The position numbers were made by a program, and so were the translations under genes. From Azohydromonas lata NBRC 102462 (GTDB taxonomy: Bacteria > Pseudomonadota > Gammaproteobacteria > Burkholderiales > Burkholderiaceae_C), in assembly GCF_001571085.1 (NCBI RefSeq), contig NZ_BCTC01000015.1, positions 28,873 through 92,872 of the forward strand: 64,000 nucleotides of DNA. The letters are read 5' to 3'. Within the stretch, counting starts at the first letter, position 1. The number at the start of each line of letters is the position of its first letter. Below are positions 13,931 through 22,426 of this stretch, piece by piece. Below the pieces are notes generated by a model. That model was not told the origin of the DNA. It worked only from the letters and a program-made list of their open reading frames with translations, and did not search any database.

Positions 13931-16081
13931 ATGACGTACCGACTGGCGGTGGCCGTGGAGGCGCCGCAATACAGCGGCCTGGGCGGGGCGCTGGATTACT
14001 TGAGCGAGCTGCCCCTGCCGCCCGGCACGCTGGTGCGCGTGCCGCTGGGCCGGCGCGAGGTGCCCGGCCTGGTGTGGGACGCGCCCGCCGAAGCGGCGGA
14101 CACCGGCCGTCCCCCCCTGTCCGACGACGCCCTGCGCCCCGTGGCGCAGGTGCTCACCGCGCTGCCGCCCCTGGGCGATGCCTGGCGCGACCTGGTGGCT
14201 TTCACGGCCGCCTACTACCAGCGCGGCTTGGGCGAGGTGGCGCTGTCGGTGCTGCCGCCGGAGCTGCGCAAGCTGGACGACACCAAGCTCGCGCGCCGCA
14301 TCGCCCGGCTGCGCAAGGCGCTGGAGCAGGGTGGTGCCGATGCCGCGGACGCCGATGAGGACGACGGCGACGGCCTCGAACCCGCAGATCCGGCAAATCC
14401 GGCGGCCGCCGCGACGCCCCATCCGGCCGGGCACGCCAACGAGCCACCCGCACTGACGCCGGACCAGCAGGCCGCGGTGGAGGCCGTGACGGCTGCGGCT
14501 TCGGACGGCACCTTCCTGCTGCACGGCGTCACCGGCAGCGGCAAGACCGAGGTGTATTTGCAGGCCGCCGCCCACACCCTGGCCGCCGGTCGGCAGGCGC
14601 TGGTGCTGGTGCCCGAGATCAACCTCACGCCGCAACTGGAGGCGCGCTTTGCCGAGCGTTTCAAGGGCCGGCGCCTCGTCTCGCTGCACAGCGGCCTCAC
14701 CCCGGCGCAGCGGCTGAAGCACTGGCTGATGGCGCACCTGGGCCTGGCGGACCTGGTGCTGGGCACGCGGCTGGCGGTGTTCGCGCCGCTGCCGCGGTTG
14801 GGCCTCATCGTCGTGGACGAGGAGCACGACCCCTCCTACAAGCAGCAGGAGGGCGCCCGCTACTCCGCGCGCGACCTGGCCGTCTACCGCGGCCGGCTGG
14901 AGCGCGCTCCCGTGCTGCTGGGCTCGGCCACGCCCTCGCTGGAGAGCTGGCATCGCGCGCAGCAGGGCCGCTACAAGCGCCTGGACCTGGCCAGCCGCAT
15001 CGGCGGCGGCGTGCTGCCGCAAGTCAGGCTGGTGGACATGAATTTGCTGCCGCGCACGCATGGCGTGACGGTGGCGCTGTCGCCGCAACTGGTGGACGCG
15101 CTGCGCGAGCGCCTGGCCCTGGGCGAGCAAAGCCTCTTGTTCCTCAACCGCCGCGGCTATGCCCCGGTGCTGCACTGCACCGAGTGCGGCTGGAAGAGCG
15201 GCTGTCCGCACTGCAGCGCCTGGCGCGTGTTCCACCGCGGCGACCGCACGCTGCGCTGCCACCACTGCGGCTTCACCGAGCGCGTGCCGCGTGCCTGCCC
15301 GCAGTGCGGCAACCTCGACCTGCAGCCCCTGGGCCGCGGCACCGAGCGGCTGGAGGAGCAGATCGCCCAGGCGTTGCCCGCCGCCCGCGTGGCCCGCATA
15401 GACGCCGACACCACGCGCGCCGCCGGTGCGCTGCAGGAGCGCTTGGCGGCCGTGCATGCCGGCGAGGTGGACGTGCTGGTGGGCACGCAGATGGTCGCCA
15501 AGGGCCACGACTTCCGGCGCATCACGCTGGTGGCAGCGGTCAACCCGGACAGCGCGCTCTTCGCCAGCGACTTCCGCGCGCCGGAGCGCCTTTTCGCGCT
15601 GCTCATGCAGGCCGCGGGCCGCGCGGGGCGCGACGCCCGCCAGGCCGCACGCAGCCAGATGTGGCTGCAGACCTGGCACCCCACGCACCCGCTGTACGCC
15701 GCGCTGCGGCGGCACGACTTCGAGAGCTTCGCCGCCTCGCAGCTGGCCGAGCGCGAGAGCGCCGGGCTGCCGCCCTACACGCACCTGGCGCTGCTGCGGG
15801 CCGAGGCGCGCACGCCGGAGGCGGCCAGCGCCTTCCTGGACGACGCGGCCGCCTGCGCCAACGAATTTCCCGAGGCCGAGCAGGTGCTGGTTTACCCGGC
15901 CGTGCCCCCGCCCGTGGCGCGCGTGGCCGATGTGGAGCGCATGCAGATGCTGGTGGAGTCGCCCTCGCGCGCCGCGCTGCAGCGGCTGCTGGCGCAGTGG
16001 CTGCCCAAGCTCCATGCGTTGCGCGCGGCGCACAAGGGGCTCATCCGTTGGGCGGTGGACGTGGATCCGCTGGGAATTTGA
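13931..16081 (+). CDS. priA: Primosomal protein N', replication-restart helicase
   Basis: A 716-residue helicase that recognises stalled forks and D-loops and reloads the replisome. The N-terminal DNA-binding domain (1-170) is followed by the Walker A motif GVTGSGKT (199-206), DEEH box (296-299) and a zinc-binding region (about 415-460) with eight cysteines in CTEC, CPHC, CHHC and CPQC pairs. The linker at about 132-172 is Ala/Asp/Pro-rich. Start ATG 13931 gives the normal N-terminus. It has no obvious ribosome site; the DnaA-box-like TTATCCACAG lies where one would be. Its neighbour across the next spacer is rep, another restart helicase. Confidence 0.96.
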   Translation: MTYRLAVAVEAPQYSGLGGALDYLSELPLPPGTLVRVPLGRREVPGLVWDAPAEAADTGRPPLSDDALRPVAQVLTALPPLGDAWRDLVAFTAAYYQRGLGEVALSVLPPELRKLDDTKLARRIARLRKALEQGGADAADADEDDGDGLEPADPANPAAAATPHPAGHANEPPALTPDQQAAVEAVTAAASDGTFLLHGVTGSGKTEVYLQAAAHTLAAGRQALVLVPEINLTPQLEARFAERFKGRRLVSLHSGLTPAQRLKHWLMAHLGLADLVLGTRLAVFAPLPRLGLIVVDEEHDPSYKQQEGARYSARDLAVYRGRLERAPVLLGSATPSLESWHRAQQGRYKRLDLASRIGGGVLPQVRLVDMNLLPRTHGVTVALSPQLVDALRERLALGEQSLLFLNRRGYAPVLHCTECGWKSGCPHCSAWRVFHRGDRTLRCHHCGFTERVPRACPQCGNLDLQPLGRGTERLEEQIAQALPAARVARIDADTTRAAGALQERLAAVHAGEVDVLVGTQMVAKGHDFRRITLVAAVNPDSALFASDFRAPERLFALLMQAAGRAGRDARQAARSQMWLQTWHPTHPLYAALRRHDFESFAASQLAERESAGLPPYTHLALLRAEARTPEAASAFLDDAAACANEFPEAEQVLVYPAVPPPVARVADVERMQMLVESPSRAALQRLLAQWLPKLHALRAAHKGLIRWAVDVDPLGI

Positions 16082-16260
16082 AGAGGGGCGTCCTCCCGTT
16101 TATTCCTCGTTGGCGAATGCGCACTGCGCGATGCCGTACCGCCACGGCGCTGAGAACGCACGCAAGTTGCGCAACCGCCTGTAGTCCCAGGCCTGTCGCC
16201 TGCAGACCGCTTTGCCGGGTCGCCGCATCCATGGGCGTTTGGCTTCCAAGCCCGCCGGAT

Positions 16261-16310
16261 CAAGCACTTGGGCGTTCCACCAGCAGCTTGCCCACAGAGT
16301 TGTCCACAGC
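16261..16310 (+). repeat. 50-bp DnaA-box-like repeat, copy 1
   Basis: The pattern is CAAGCACTTG, 13 variable bases, CAGCTTG, CCCACAGAGT and TGTCCACAGC. TTGTCCACA occupies 16300-16308. The blocks fall at exactly the same internal offsets as in copies 2, 3 and 4. Confidence 0.75.
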
Positions 16311-16450
16311 TTGGAGGGCCGGTTTGGGAAAAACCGCCTGGAATCAGCCGCTTGCGCAATTTCCCTCAGACGGTGCATGAGGCGCATGTCACACCGGCGC
16401 CGTTGCCGCAACCGCTTGACACGTTTGCGCCAACGTGATGGCCGTTTTGT

Positions 16451-16467
16451 GGGGCTTGACAAGCCCC
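16451..16467. repeat. Perfect hairpin GGGGCTT-GAC-AAGCCCC
   Basis: Seven-base arms GGGGCTT and AAGCCCC surround GAC. It is followed by CTTGTCCCCAC, a degenerate version of the TTGTCCACA core. There is no U-tract, so it is not an obvious terminator; it may be a protein-binding palindrome. Confidence 0.5.
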
Positions 16468-16620
16468 CTTGTCCCCACTTCGGAAACAGCGGTGCAAGCC
16501 GTGCGAGGCCGGCGCGCGCCGCACCGAAGCGGGGCGGGCACGATTTTCTAAATCCTTGATTCACAAGATTTATTTGAACCGCGCACAGGCCGCATGCGAG
16601 CACCCACCCTCCTGATGCGA

Positions 16621-16670
16621 CAAGCACTTGCGCCACTCTTGTGCAGCTTGCGCACAAAGTTATCCACAGC
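16621..16670 (+). repeat. 50-bp DnaA-box-like repeat, copy 2
   Basis: CAAGCACTTG, spacer, CAGCTTG, CGCACAAAGT and TATCCACAGC. TTATCCACA at 16660-16668 is a perfect match to the consensus DnaA box. Confidence 0.75.
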
Positions 16671-16813
16671 GCTTGAAGGCTGCCGGGAAAACAAATGGAC
16701 AGGGTTTTCGTTACATCCCAGCCGAGGTTTGCAGGACGTCAAAAGGAAATTCCACACCGGGGACGCCCGATTTGGCTGAAGACGCATCGAAGGGCTTGAC
16801 CCGTACCAAAAAT

Positions 16814-16830
16814 GCGCCAAGTGCTTGATT
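16814..16830 (-). repeat. Inverted copy of the CAAGCACTTG arm
   Basis: The minus strand reads AATCAAGCACTTGGCGC, a perfect 17-base match to 17258-17274 on the plus strand. The DnaA-box half does not accompany it. Confidence 0.65.
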
Positions 16831-16890
16831 CTTCTCCAGGTCCGGCGCACTGCGCAAAAAATAGGCAGCCGACGTTTGTTCTTGGCGCAT

Positions 16891-16940
16891 CAAGGACTTA
16901 AGGCAGTCATGGCCAGCTTGCTCACTGACTTGTCCACAGA
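16891..16940 (+). repeat. 50-bp DnaA-box-like repeat, copy 3 (degenerate)
   Basis: CAAGGACTTA, spacer, CCAGCTTG, CTCACTGACT and TGTCCACAGA. The arm and middle block have drifted, but the spacing and TTGTCCACA (16930-16938) are kept. Confidence 0.65.
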
Positions 16941-17260
16941 AACGGTGCATGGAGCGATGAGTGTGCGGCCGGGGCTTGATAAGGCTCTTCCGCTCCTCTG
17001 CGAAATCATGGGCGCCAGTCGGGTGAAGCCCAATTTGAATTTGTTCTGGACGCCGCCCGGCAATATCGGCTGCGTCACCATGCCTGCAAGGCCGGGCTTT
17101 TATCCCCAAGGCCGACATACTCCGCCGCCGTCTGCCGTGCGGGGTGGCGAGCACTTCCAAGGTAGGGGTTGCTTCTTGAGGGTTGAGCTAAGTCATTGAT
17201 TTTTATGAGTGGGGCACCGTTGCCTCAAGGGCGGGCAGCCGGGCCGCGGCCTTGTGGAAT

Positions 17261-17310
17261 CAAGCACTTGGCGCAGTCGCCGGCACCTTGCCCACAAAGT
17301 TGTCCACAGC
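17261..17310 (+). repeat. 50-bp DnaA-box-like repeat, copy 4
   Basis: CAAGCACTTG, spacer, CACCTTG, CCCACAAAGT and TGTCCACAGC, with TTGTCCACA at 17300-17308. A further isolated CAAGCACTTGGCG follows at 17344-17356. The copy ends 290 bases before rep. Confidence 0.75.
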
Positions 17311-17600
17311 TCGGGTGGACAGCTGGAAAAACACGGCCTGCTTCAAGCACTTGGCGTGAGAAGCTCACATGCCTGCCAGGAGCGGCCGGCCCGCGGCCGT
17401 GCAGTGCCTACACCACGGCGGCCCGGTGCGTGATGCGCGTCGCGGCCGGGGGCGCTGCGGTGTCGGACATGCGGCGCGGCGGTGGGACGGCTGGCTATCA
17501 TGCGCGCCGCTTTCGCGGACCGCCGCCGTCCGCCGCCTGCGCGTCCCACGCGCACTTTCCGTACGCTTCCCGCGTCCGCTGCTTCCCGTTTCCCGCTCCC

Positions 17601-19649
17601 ATGGCCGACACCCTCAATCCCGCCCAGCTCGAAGCCGTCCACCACCTCGCAGGCCCATGCCTCGTGCTGGCCGGCGCGGGGTCGGGCAAGACCCGGGTGA
17701 TCACGCACAAGATCGCCCGGCTGCTGCAGGCCGGGCTGGAGCCCAAGCAGATCGCGGCCATCACCTTCACCAACAAGGCCGCGCAGGAAATGCGCGAGCG
17801 CGCCAAGAGCCTGGTTGGGCCGCGCGCGGCCAAGGACCTGGTGGTCAGCACCTTCCACTCCCTGGGCGTGCGCATGCTGCGCGAGGACGGCCAGCGCCTG
17901 GGCCTGAAGGCGCAGTTCTCCATCCTGGACGCCGACGACGTGCTGGGCGTGCTGCGCGACGTGGGCGGCAGCACCGACAACAAGACCGCGCGCCAGTGGC
18001 AATGGACCATCAGCCTCTGGAAGAACCAGGGCTTCAACAGCGACACCGTGCGCTCGGCCGTGCAGAACGCGGAAGAGGAGCTGGTCGCCCGCGTGATGAA
18101 GCTCTACGAGGAGCGCCTCTCGGCCTACCAGGCCGTGGACTTCGACGACCTCATCGGCCTGCCTTTGAAACTGCTCACCAGCGACGACGAGGCGCGGCGC
18201 AAGTGGCAGGACACCTTCCGCCACGTGCTGGTGGACGAGTACCAGGACACCAACTCCGTCCAGTACGAGCTGCTCAAGGCGCTGGTGGACCACCCGGACG
18301 ACCGTTTGCGCGGCCACTTCACGGCCGTGGGCGACGACGACCAGAGCATCTACGGCTGGCGCGGCGCCACCATCGAGAACCTGCGCCGGCTGCCCGAGGA
18401 CTTCACCCAGCTCAAGATCATTGCGCTGGAGCAGAACTACCGCTCCACCGGCGCCATCCTGCGCGCGGCCAACAACGTCATCGCCGCCAATCCCAAGCTG
18501 TTCGAAAAGAAGCTGTGGAGCGAGTTCGGCGACGGCGAGCCCGTGCGCGTCATGGAGTGCGACGGCGAGGAGCACGAGGCCGAGCGCGCCGTGGCCTTCA
18601 TACAAGGCATCCGTGCGCAGGGCGGGGCGGAGCTGAAGTTCGCCGACTTCGCCATCCTCTACCGCGCCAACCACCAGGCGCGCGTGTTCGAGCAGAAGCT
18701 GCGCGCGGCGCAGATCCCCTACAAGGTCTCCGGCGGCCAGAGCTTCTTCGACCGCGCGGAAATCAAGGACCTCTGCGCCTGGCTGCGGCTGCTGGTCAAC
18801 CAGGACGACGATCCCGCCTTCCTGCGCGCCGTCACCACGCCCAAGCGCGGCATAGGCCATCAGACGCTGGCCGCGTTGGGCGAGTTCGCCGGCAAGTGGA
18901 AGCTCTCCATGTTCGAGGCCCTGTTCGCCGAGAGCCTGCCCGCCGCGCTCAACCGCAAGGCCATAGACGGCCTCCACGAGTTCGGCCGCTACGTCAACGA
19001 GTTCGAATACCGCGCCCGCCACACCAGCGGCAACGAGGACGCGCGCAAGCTCCTGCTGGAGTGGCTCACCGACATCGGCTACGAAAAGCACCTGCACGAC
19101 GGCGAGGACAGCGAAAAGCTCGCCGCCGCGCGCTGGAACAACGTCATGGACTTCGTGGACTGGGTGGCGCGGCGCTGCGGCGGCGAGATCACGCAGGAGG
19201 GCGGCACCTTCGAGAGCGAGAAGAAGACGGTGCTGGAGGTGGCGCAGAGCATCAGCGTCATCATCAGCCTGGCCGAGCGCGGCACCGAGCAGGACGTGGT
19301 GATCCTCTCCACGCTGCACGCCTCCAAGGGCCTGGAGTGGCCGCACGTGGTGCTGGCCGGCGTCAACGAGGGGCTGCTGCCCTTTCGCAGCGAGGACGAG
19401 GACATGACCGCGGAGCGGCTGCAGGAGGAGCGCCGCCTGATGTACGTGGGCATCACCCGCGCGCGCCGCACCCTGGCCGTGAGCGTGCTGCGCCGGCGCA
19501 AGCGCGGGCGCGAGACCGTGGCCGCGCAGCCCAGCCGCTTCATTGCCGAGATGAAGCTGCACGAGAGCGCCACCAAGGAAGACCCGCGCGAGCGGCTCAA
19601 GAAGCTGCGCGCCCAGCTCGCGGCCCGCACGGCGCAAACGCCCGTGTAA
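17601..19649 (+). CDS. rep: ATP-dependent DNA helicase Rep
   Basis: A 682-residue superfamily 1A helicase. Motifs in order: GAGSGKT (25-31), ITFTNKAAQEM, VDEYQDTN, GDDDQSIYGWRGA, LEQNYRST, LHASKGLEW and EERRLMYVGITRAR. Length and wording match Rep (E. coli Rep is 673 residues) better than UvrD. Rep moves 3' to 5', clears proteins ahead of the fork and acts in a replication-restart pathway. ATG 17601 was chosen because it begins the conserved MADTLNPAQLEAV helicase N-terminus; open frame extends upstream but without similarity. It is preceded by the repeat-rich spacer and followed by a terminator. Confidence 0.94.
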   Translation: MADTLNPAQLEAVHHLAGPCLVLAGAGSGKTRVITHKIARLLQAGLEPKQIAAITFTNKAAQEMRERAKSLVGPRAAKDLVVSTFHSLGVRMLREDGQRLGLKAQFSILDADDVLGVLRDVGGSTDNKTARQWQWTISLWKNQGFNSDTVRSAVQNAEEELVARVMKLYEERLSAYQAVDFDDLIGLPLKLLTSDDEARRKWQDTFRHVLVDEYQDTNSVQYELLKALVDHPDDRLRGHFTAVGDDDQSIYGWRGATIENLRRLPEDFTQLKIIALEQNYRSTGAILRAANNVIAANPKLFEKKLWSEFGDGEPVRVMECDGEEHEAERAVAFIQGIRAQGGAELKFADFAILYRANHQARVFEQKLRAAQIPYKVSGGQSFFDRAEIKDLCAWLRLLVNQDDDPAFLRAVTTPKRGIGHQTLAALGEFAGKWKLSMFEALFAESLPAALNRKAIDGLHEFGRYVNEFEYRARHTSGNEDARKLLLEWLTDIGYEKHLHDGEDSEKLAAARWNNVMDFVDWVARRCGGEITQEGGTFESEKKTVLEVAQSISVIISLAERGTEQDVVILSTLHASKGLEWPHVVLAGVNEGLLPFRSEDEDMTAERLQEERRLMYVGITRARRTLAVSVLRRRKRGRETVAAQPSRFIAEMKLHESATKEDPRERLKKLRAQLAARTAQTPV

Positions 19650-19700
19650 AGCGGCTGCCAGGGCCGGCACGGGGCAGGCACCGCGGCGCCCGCCCCGGTG

Positions 19701-19748
19701 AGCGGCACGGCGCACGCGCGGCACGTGCCGCGCCGTGGCCGCTTTTTT
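19701..19748 (+). terminator. Terminator after rep
   Basis: AGCGG-CACGGCGC pairs with GCGCCGTGGCCGCT with a single bulged base, over a 16-base GC-rich loop that can itself fold. The stem is followed by TTTTTT. It lies 51 bases after the rep stop codon. Confidence 0.8.
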
Positions 19749-19854
19749 GTCCTCTTGCCCATTTGCCGTGTGCCCCGGCCTGCTGATCCGGTCTCGGATG
19801 TGGATTTGCGCACGGCATCAGACACCAGCGCTTGCGCTCAGGCAGGCCCGCCTG

Positions 19855-21876
19855 ATGAAGGAGAATGGAAACTATTGGTTTCATATCCTCGGATTTCCTG
19901 TGCCTTCTGCTGCCCGCACTGCAAACCTTTTGCGCCCAAGTGCCGTCGCGCTGGGGCTGGCGCTGGCGGCGGGCCTGGCTGCCGCGCAGTCGCCGGATGC
20001 GTTGCACGACCTGGAGGCGCTGCTGGGCACGGAGGTGGAGGGCGCGTCGCGCCAACTGGAGTCGGCGCTGGACGCGCCGGCCGTGGTGAGCTCCATCAAC
20101 CATGCGGAGGCCAACGCGCTGGGCCACCGCACCTTGGGCGACATGCTCTCGCTGCTGCCGGGCATCTACATCGGCACCATCCGCGGCTACAGCACCGTGG
20201 GCATGCGCGGCCTCAATCCGCAGGGCGGCGTCAACAACTCGCGCCTGTTCATGAGCGTGGACGGTTACCACGTCAACGATGCCGTGTACGACCAGGCCCT
20301 GCCGGTGTGGGAATTCCCCATCGTGGCCGACTGGATCAAGCGGGTGGAGCTGGTGAGCGGGCCGGCCTCCTCGGTGTATGGCGGCAACGCGCTGCTGGGC
20401 GTGGTCAACGCCGTCACGCTGGAAGGGCGTGACGCGCCGGGGCTGCGCGTGCGCGCCGGGGCGGGCAGTTGGGGCACGCGCAACGCGGTGCTCAACTACG
20501 GCTGGAACGAAGGCGGCAACGACCTCTTCGTGGGCCTGGCGCTCAACGACAGCACGGGCGAGACGCTGAACGACGCGGCCTTGCGCAGCCCAACCACCCC
20601 CGACGGCCGCCTGGCCGGGCAGGACGGCCTGCGCTACCACAGCCTGTTCCTGAAGTGGCGCGTGGACGAGTGGCGGTTGAGCGTGGCCAGCCAGGAGCGC
20701 GTCAAGGGCATGCCCGTCACCCCCTACGCGGCCATGCAGGGCGTGCCGGGCAACCGATACGACGACACCTACGACTACGCCGAGCTGGCCTGGGACGGCG
20801 CCTGGCGCGAGGACTGGCGCGGCACCTTGCGCGTGAACGTCTCGCGCAGCACCGCGACGGGCCGCTACATGACCGGCACGGTGGACGCGCCCGTGGTCAA
20901 GCACGACGAAGGCAGCGGCAACTGGGCCGCCATGGATGCCCGGCTGCAGTGGCGCGGCTGGATCAACCACGAGCTCACCATGGGCGCCGAGGCGCGGCGC
21001 ATGTACAACGCCCGCCAGAACGTCTACGACGTCGAGCCCTACAGCGTGTACCTCGCCAAGAAAAACACGCAGAACCAGGCCGCGCTGTTTGCGCAGGACC
21101 ACTGGCGCTTGGCCGAGCGCTGGTCGCTGACCACCGGCGCACGCGTGGACCAGGTGCAGGGCTACGCCGCAGCCTTCTCGCCGCGGCTGGCGCTGGTGGT
21201 GAGGCCCAACGAGCACGAGGCCTTCAAGCTGCTGTACGGGCAGGGCTTTCGCGTGCCCAGCCTGGCCGAGCGCTATTACCAGGACGCCAGCGGCTCGCAG
21301 CCCGGCAACCCCGAGCTGCAGCCCGAGCGGCTGCGTTCCGTGGCGCTGGCCTGGGAGCGTGCCGTGGGCAAGCGCAGCCGCGTGTCCGTGCACCTGTACC
21401 GCGACCGCATGCGCGAGCTCATCGAATTCATGCCCGTGGTGGGCGTGGAGTCGCAATACCGCAACCTGTCCCAGGTGCGCACGCACGGGCTGGACCTGGA
21501 GGCGCAGGGCCTGCTCGACGCCGGCGTGCAGTGGCGCGCCAGCGTGTCGCTGCAGAGCGCCCGCTCGGAGGAGGGACGGCTGGCCAACACGCCGCGCTGG
21601 CTCTCCAAGGGCCTGCTCATCGTTCCGCTGCCTCAGCCGTGCTGGTCCACGGCGCTGCAGTGGATGTCGCTGGGCCGCCGCTCCGACGACGTGCCCGCGC
21701 GCCACACGGTCGATGGCGTGCTGCGCTGGGAGCCGCAGCGCGATCGCAGCCTGTCCTTGCGCATCCAGAACCTGCTGGATACGGCCTCCTGGGATCCCTC
21801 GCCGCCAGGGGTGCCGCTGTCCCGCATTCCGCTGGAGCGCCGGCGCGTGAGCATCGACTGGCAACAGGCCTTTTGA
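19855..21876 (+). CDS. TonB-dependent outer-membrane receptor (module 1)
   Basis: A 673-residue protein. A signal peptide ends near LAAGLAAAQ (about residue 45). The plug domain follows (HRTLGDMLSLLPGIYIGTIRGYSTVGMRGL, then RVELVSGPASSVYGGNALLGVVNAVT), and then a beta-barrel with many alternating aromatic strands and a C-terminal RRVSIDWQQAF. The barrel tail RIQNLLDTASWDP resembles other members. Such receptors import ligands with energy from TonB or pass a signal inward; the ligand is not deducible. Downstream are a YfiR-like protein (20 bases away) and a c-di-GMP enzyme, so it probably senses or transports a signal for them. The start is uncertain: ATG 19855 gives a sensible signal peptide but a poor ribosome site. 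Confidence 0.85.
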   Translation: MKENGNYWFHILGFPVPSAARTANLLRPSAVALGLALAAGLAAAQSPDALHDLEALLGTEVEGASRQLESALDAPAVVSSINHAEANALGHRTLGDMLSLLPGIYIGTIRGYSTVGMRGLNPQGGVNNSRLFMSVDGYHVNDAVYDQALPVWEFPIVADWIKRVELVSGPASSVYGGNALLGVVNAVTLEGRDAPGLRVRAGAGSWGTRNAVLNYGWNEGGNDLFVGLALNDSTGETLNDAALRSPTTPDGRLAGQDGLRYHSLFLKWRVDEWRLSVASQERVKGMPVTPYAAMQGVPGNRYDDTYDYAELAWDGAWREDWRGTLRVNVSRSTATGRYMTGTVDAPVVKHDEGSGNWAAMDARLQWRGWINHELTMGAEARRMYNARQNVYDVEPYSVYLAKKNTQNQAALFAQDHWRLAERWSLTTGARVDQVQGYAAAFSPRLALVVRPNEHEAFKLLYGQGFRVPSLAERYYQDASGSQPGNPELQPERLRSVALAWERAVGKRSRVSVHLYRDRMRELIEFMPVVGVESQYRNLSQVRTHGLDLEAQGLLDAGVQWRASVSLQSARSEEGRLANTPRWLSKGLLIVPLPQPCWSTALQWMSLGRRSDDVPARHTVDGVLRWEPQRDRSLSLRIQNLLDTASWDPSPPGVPLSRIPLERRRVSIDWQQAF

Positions 21877-21896
21877 GGCCGGGCCGCAGTTCCGTC

Positions 21897-22424
21897 ATGT
21901 TGCTTCACCCTCTGCGCTGCTGTGCATTCCTGCTGCTGAGCCTGCTGGGCTGGGCGGCCGGGGCGCAGCCGCTGGCGGAGGCCGATCTCAAGGCCCAGAT
22001 CCTGTGGCGCGCGCTGCAGTTCGTGGAGTGGCCGGGCGAGGTGTCGCCCTCGCAGCCGCTGCAGCTTTGCCTGACGGTGCAGGGGCCGCTGGCCGATGCG
22101 CTGCGCGATTGGGATCAGCGCGCGCTCAACGGGCGGCGCCTGGAGCTGCGCCGCGTGGCCGGCGCGACCGCGGCCGCGACCGCGGGCTGCCACATCGTTT
22201 ATGTCGGCGCCGACGCCAGCGTGCCGGCCCAGCTCCCGCGCGGCCTGCTGTGGGTGGGCGACAACATGGGCCTCACCGAGCGCGGCGTGATGATCAACCT
22301 GCAACCGCAGCAGGGCCGCATCGTGTTCGACGTGGACCTGCATTCCGCACGCCGCGCCGGGCTGGACATCAATGCCCGGCTGCTGCGGCTGGCGCGCTAC
22401 GTGCGTACGGAGGGCATGCCTTGA
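21897..22424 (+). CDS. YfiR-like periplasmic protein (DUF4154), module 1
   Basis: A 175-residue protein with a signal peptide (1-24, ending AAGAQ). The DUF4154/YfiR core follows: DLKAQILWRALQFVEWPGE at the N-terminus, ILWVGD-like LLWVGDN in the middle and the C-terminal block GVMINLQPQQGRIVFDVDLHSARRAGLDINARLLRLAR. In Pseudomonas, YfiR binds and inhibits the periplasmic part of the diguanylate cyclase YfiN. Here the neighbour two bases downstream is a membrane GGDEF-EAL protein, so a similar inhibitor-sensor pair is likely. The gene is separated from the TonB receptor by 20 bases. Confidence 0.85.
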   Translation: MLLHPLRCCAFLLLSLLGWAAGAQPLAEADLKAQILWRALQFVEWPGEVSPSQPLQLCLTVQGPLADALRDWDQRALNGRRLELRRVAGATAAATAGCHIVYVGADASVPAQLPRGLLWVGDNMGLTERGVMINLQPQQGRIVFDVDLHSARRAGLDINARLLRLARYVRTEGMP

Positions 22425-22426
22425 AG

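Larger units (their letters stand above)
16082..17600. other. 1.5-kb non-coding spacer between priA and rep with dispersed repeats
   Basis: No credible gene is present: the open frames here are short, lack ribosome sites and known motifs, and differ in composition from their neighbours. The stretch is visibly less GC-rich than the flanking genes, especially 16540-16930. It holds four 50-bp direct repeats with a DnaA-box-like core, an isolated forward CAAGCACTTG at 17344, an inverted 17-base copy at 16814-16830, and several GGGCTTGAC words, one of them inside a perfect hairpin (16451-16467). Spacing between the 50-bp repeats is 360, 270 and 370 bp. No rRNA, tRNA, CRISPR or insertion-sequence end is visible. 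The bases from 17354 to 17600 show nothing I recognise apart from the rep leader. Confidence 0.75.

Noticed and set aside
16100..17160. Small minus-strand frames in the priA-rep spacer
   Set aside because: No ribosome site, no recognisable motif, unusual residue composition and overlap with the repeat family; treated as non-coding.
16261..17310. CRISPR array
   Set aside because: Repeats are 50 bp, 270-370 bp apart and divergent; there are no uniform spacers and no cas genes.
16082..17600. Chromosomal replication origin
   Set aside because: DnaA-box-like words are present, but there is no dnaA, dnaN, gyrB, parAB or rpmH nearby and no clear AT-rich unwinding element.
19858..20089. Separate short gene starting at ATG 19865 behind AAGGAG
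   Set aside because: The ribosome site is one base from the ATG, the frame becomes an Arg/Trp-rich shadow, and the receptor frame contains a proper signal peptide; not evidence for a frameshift.
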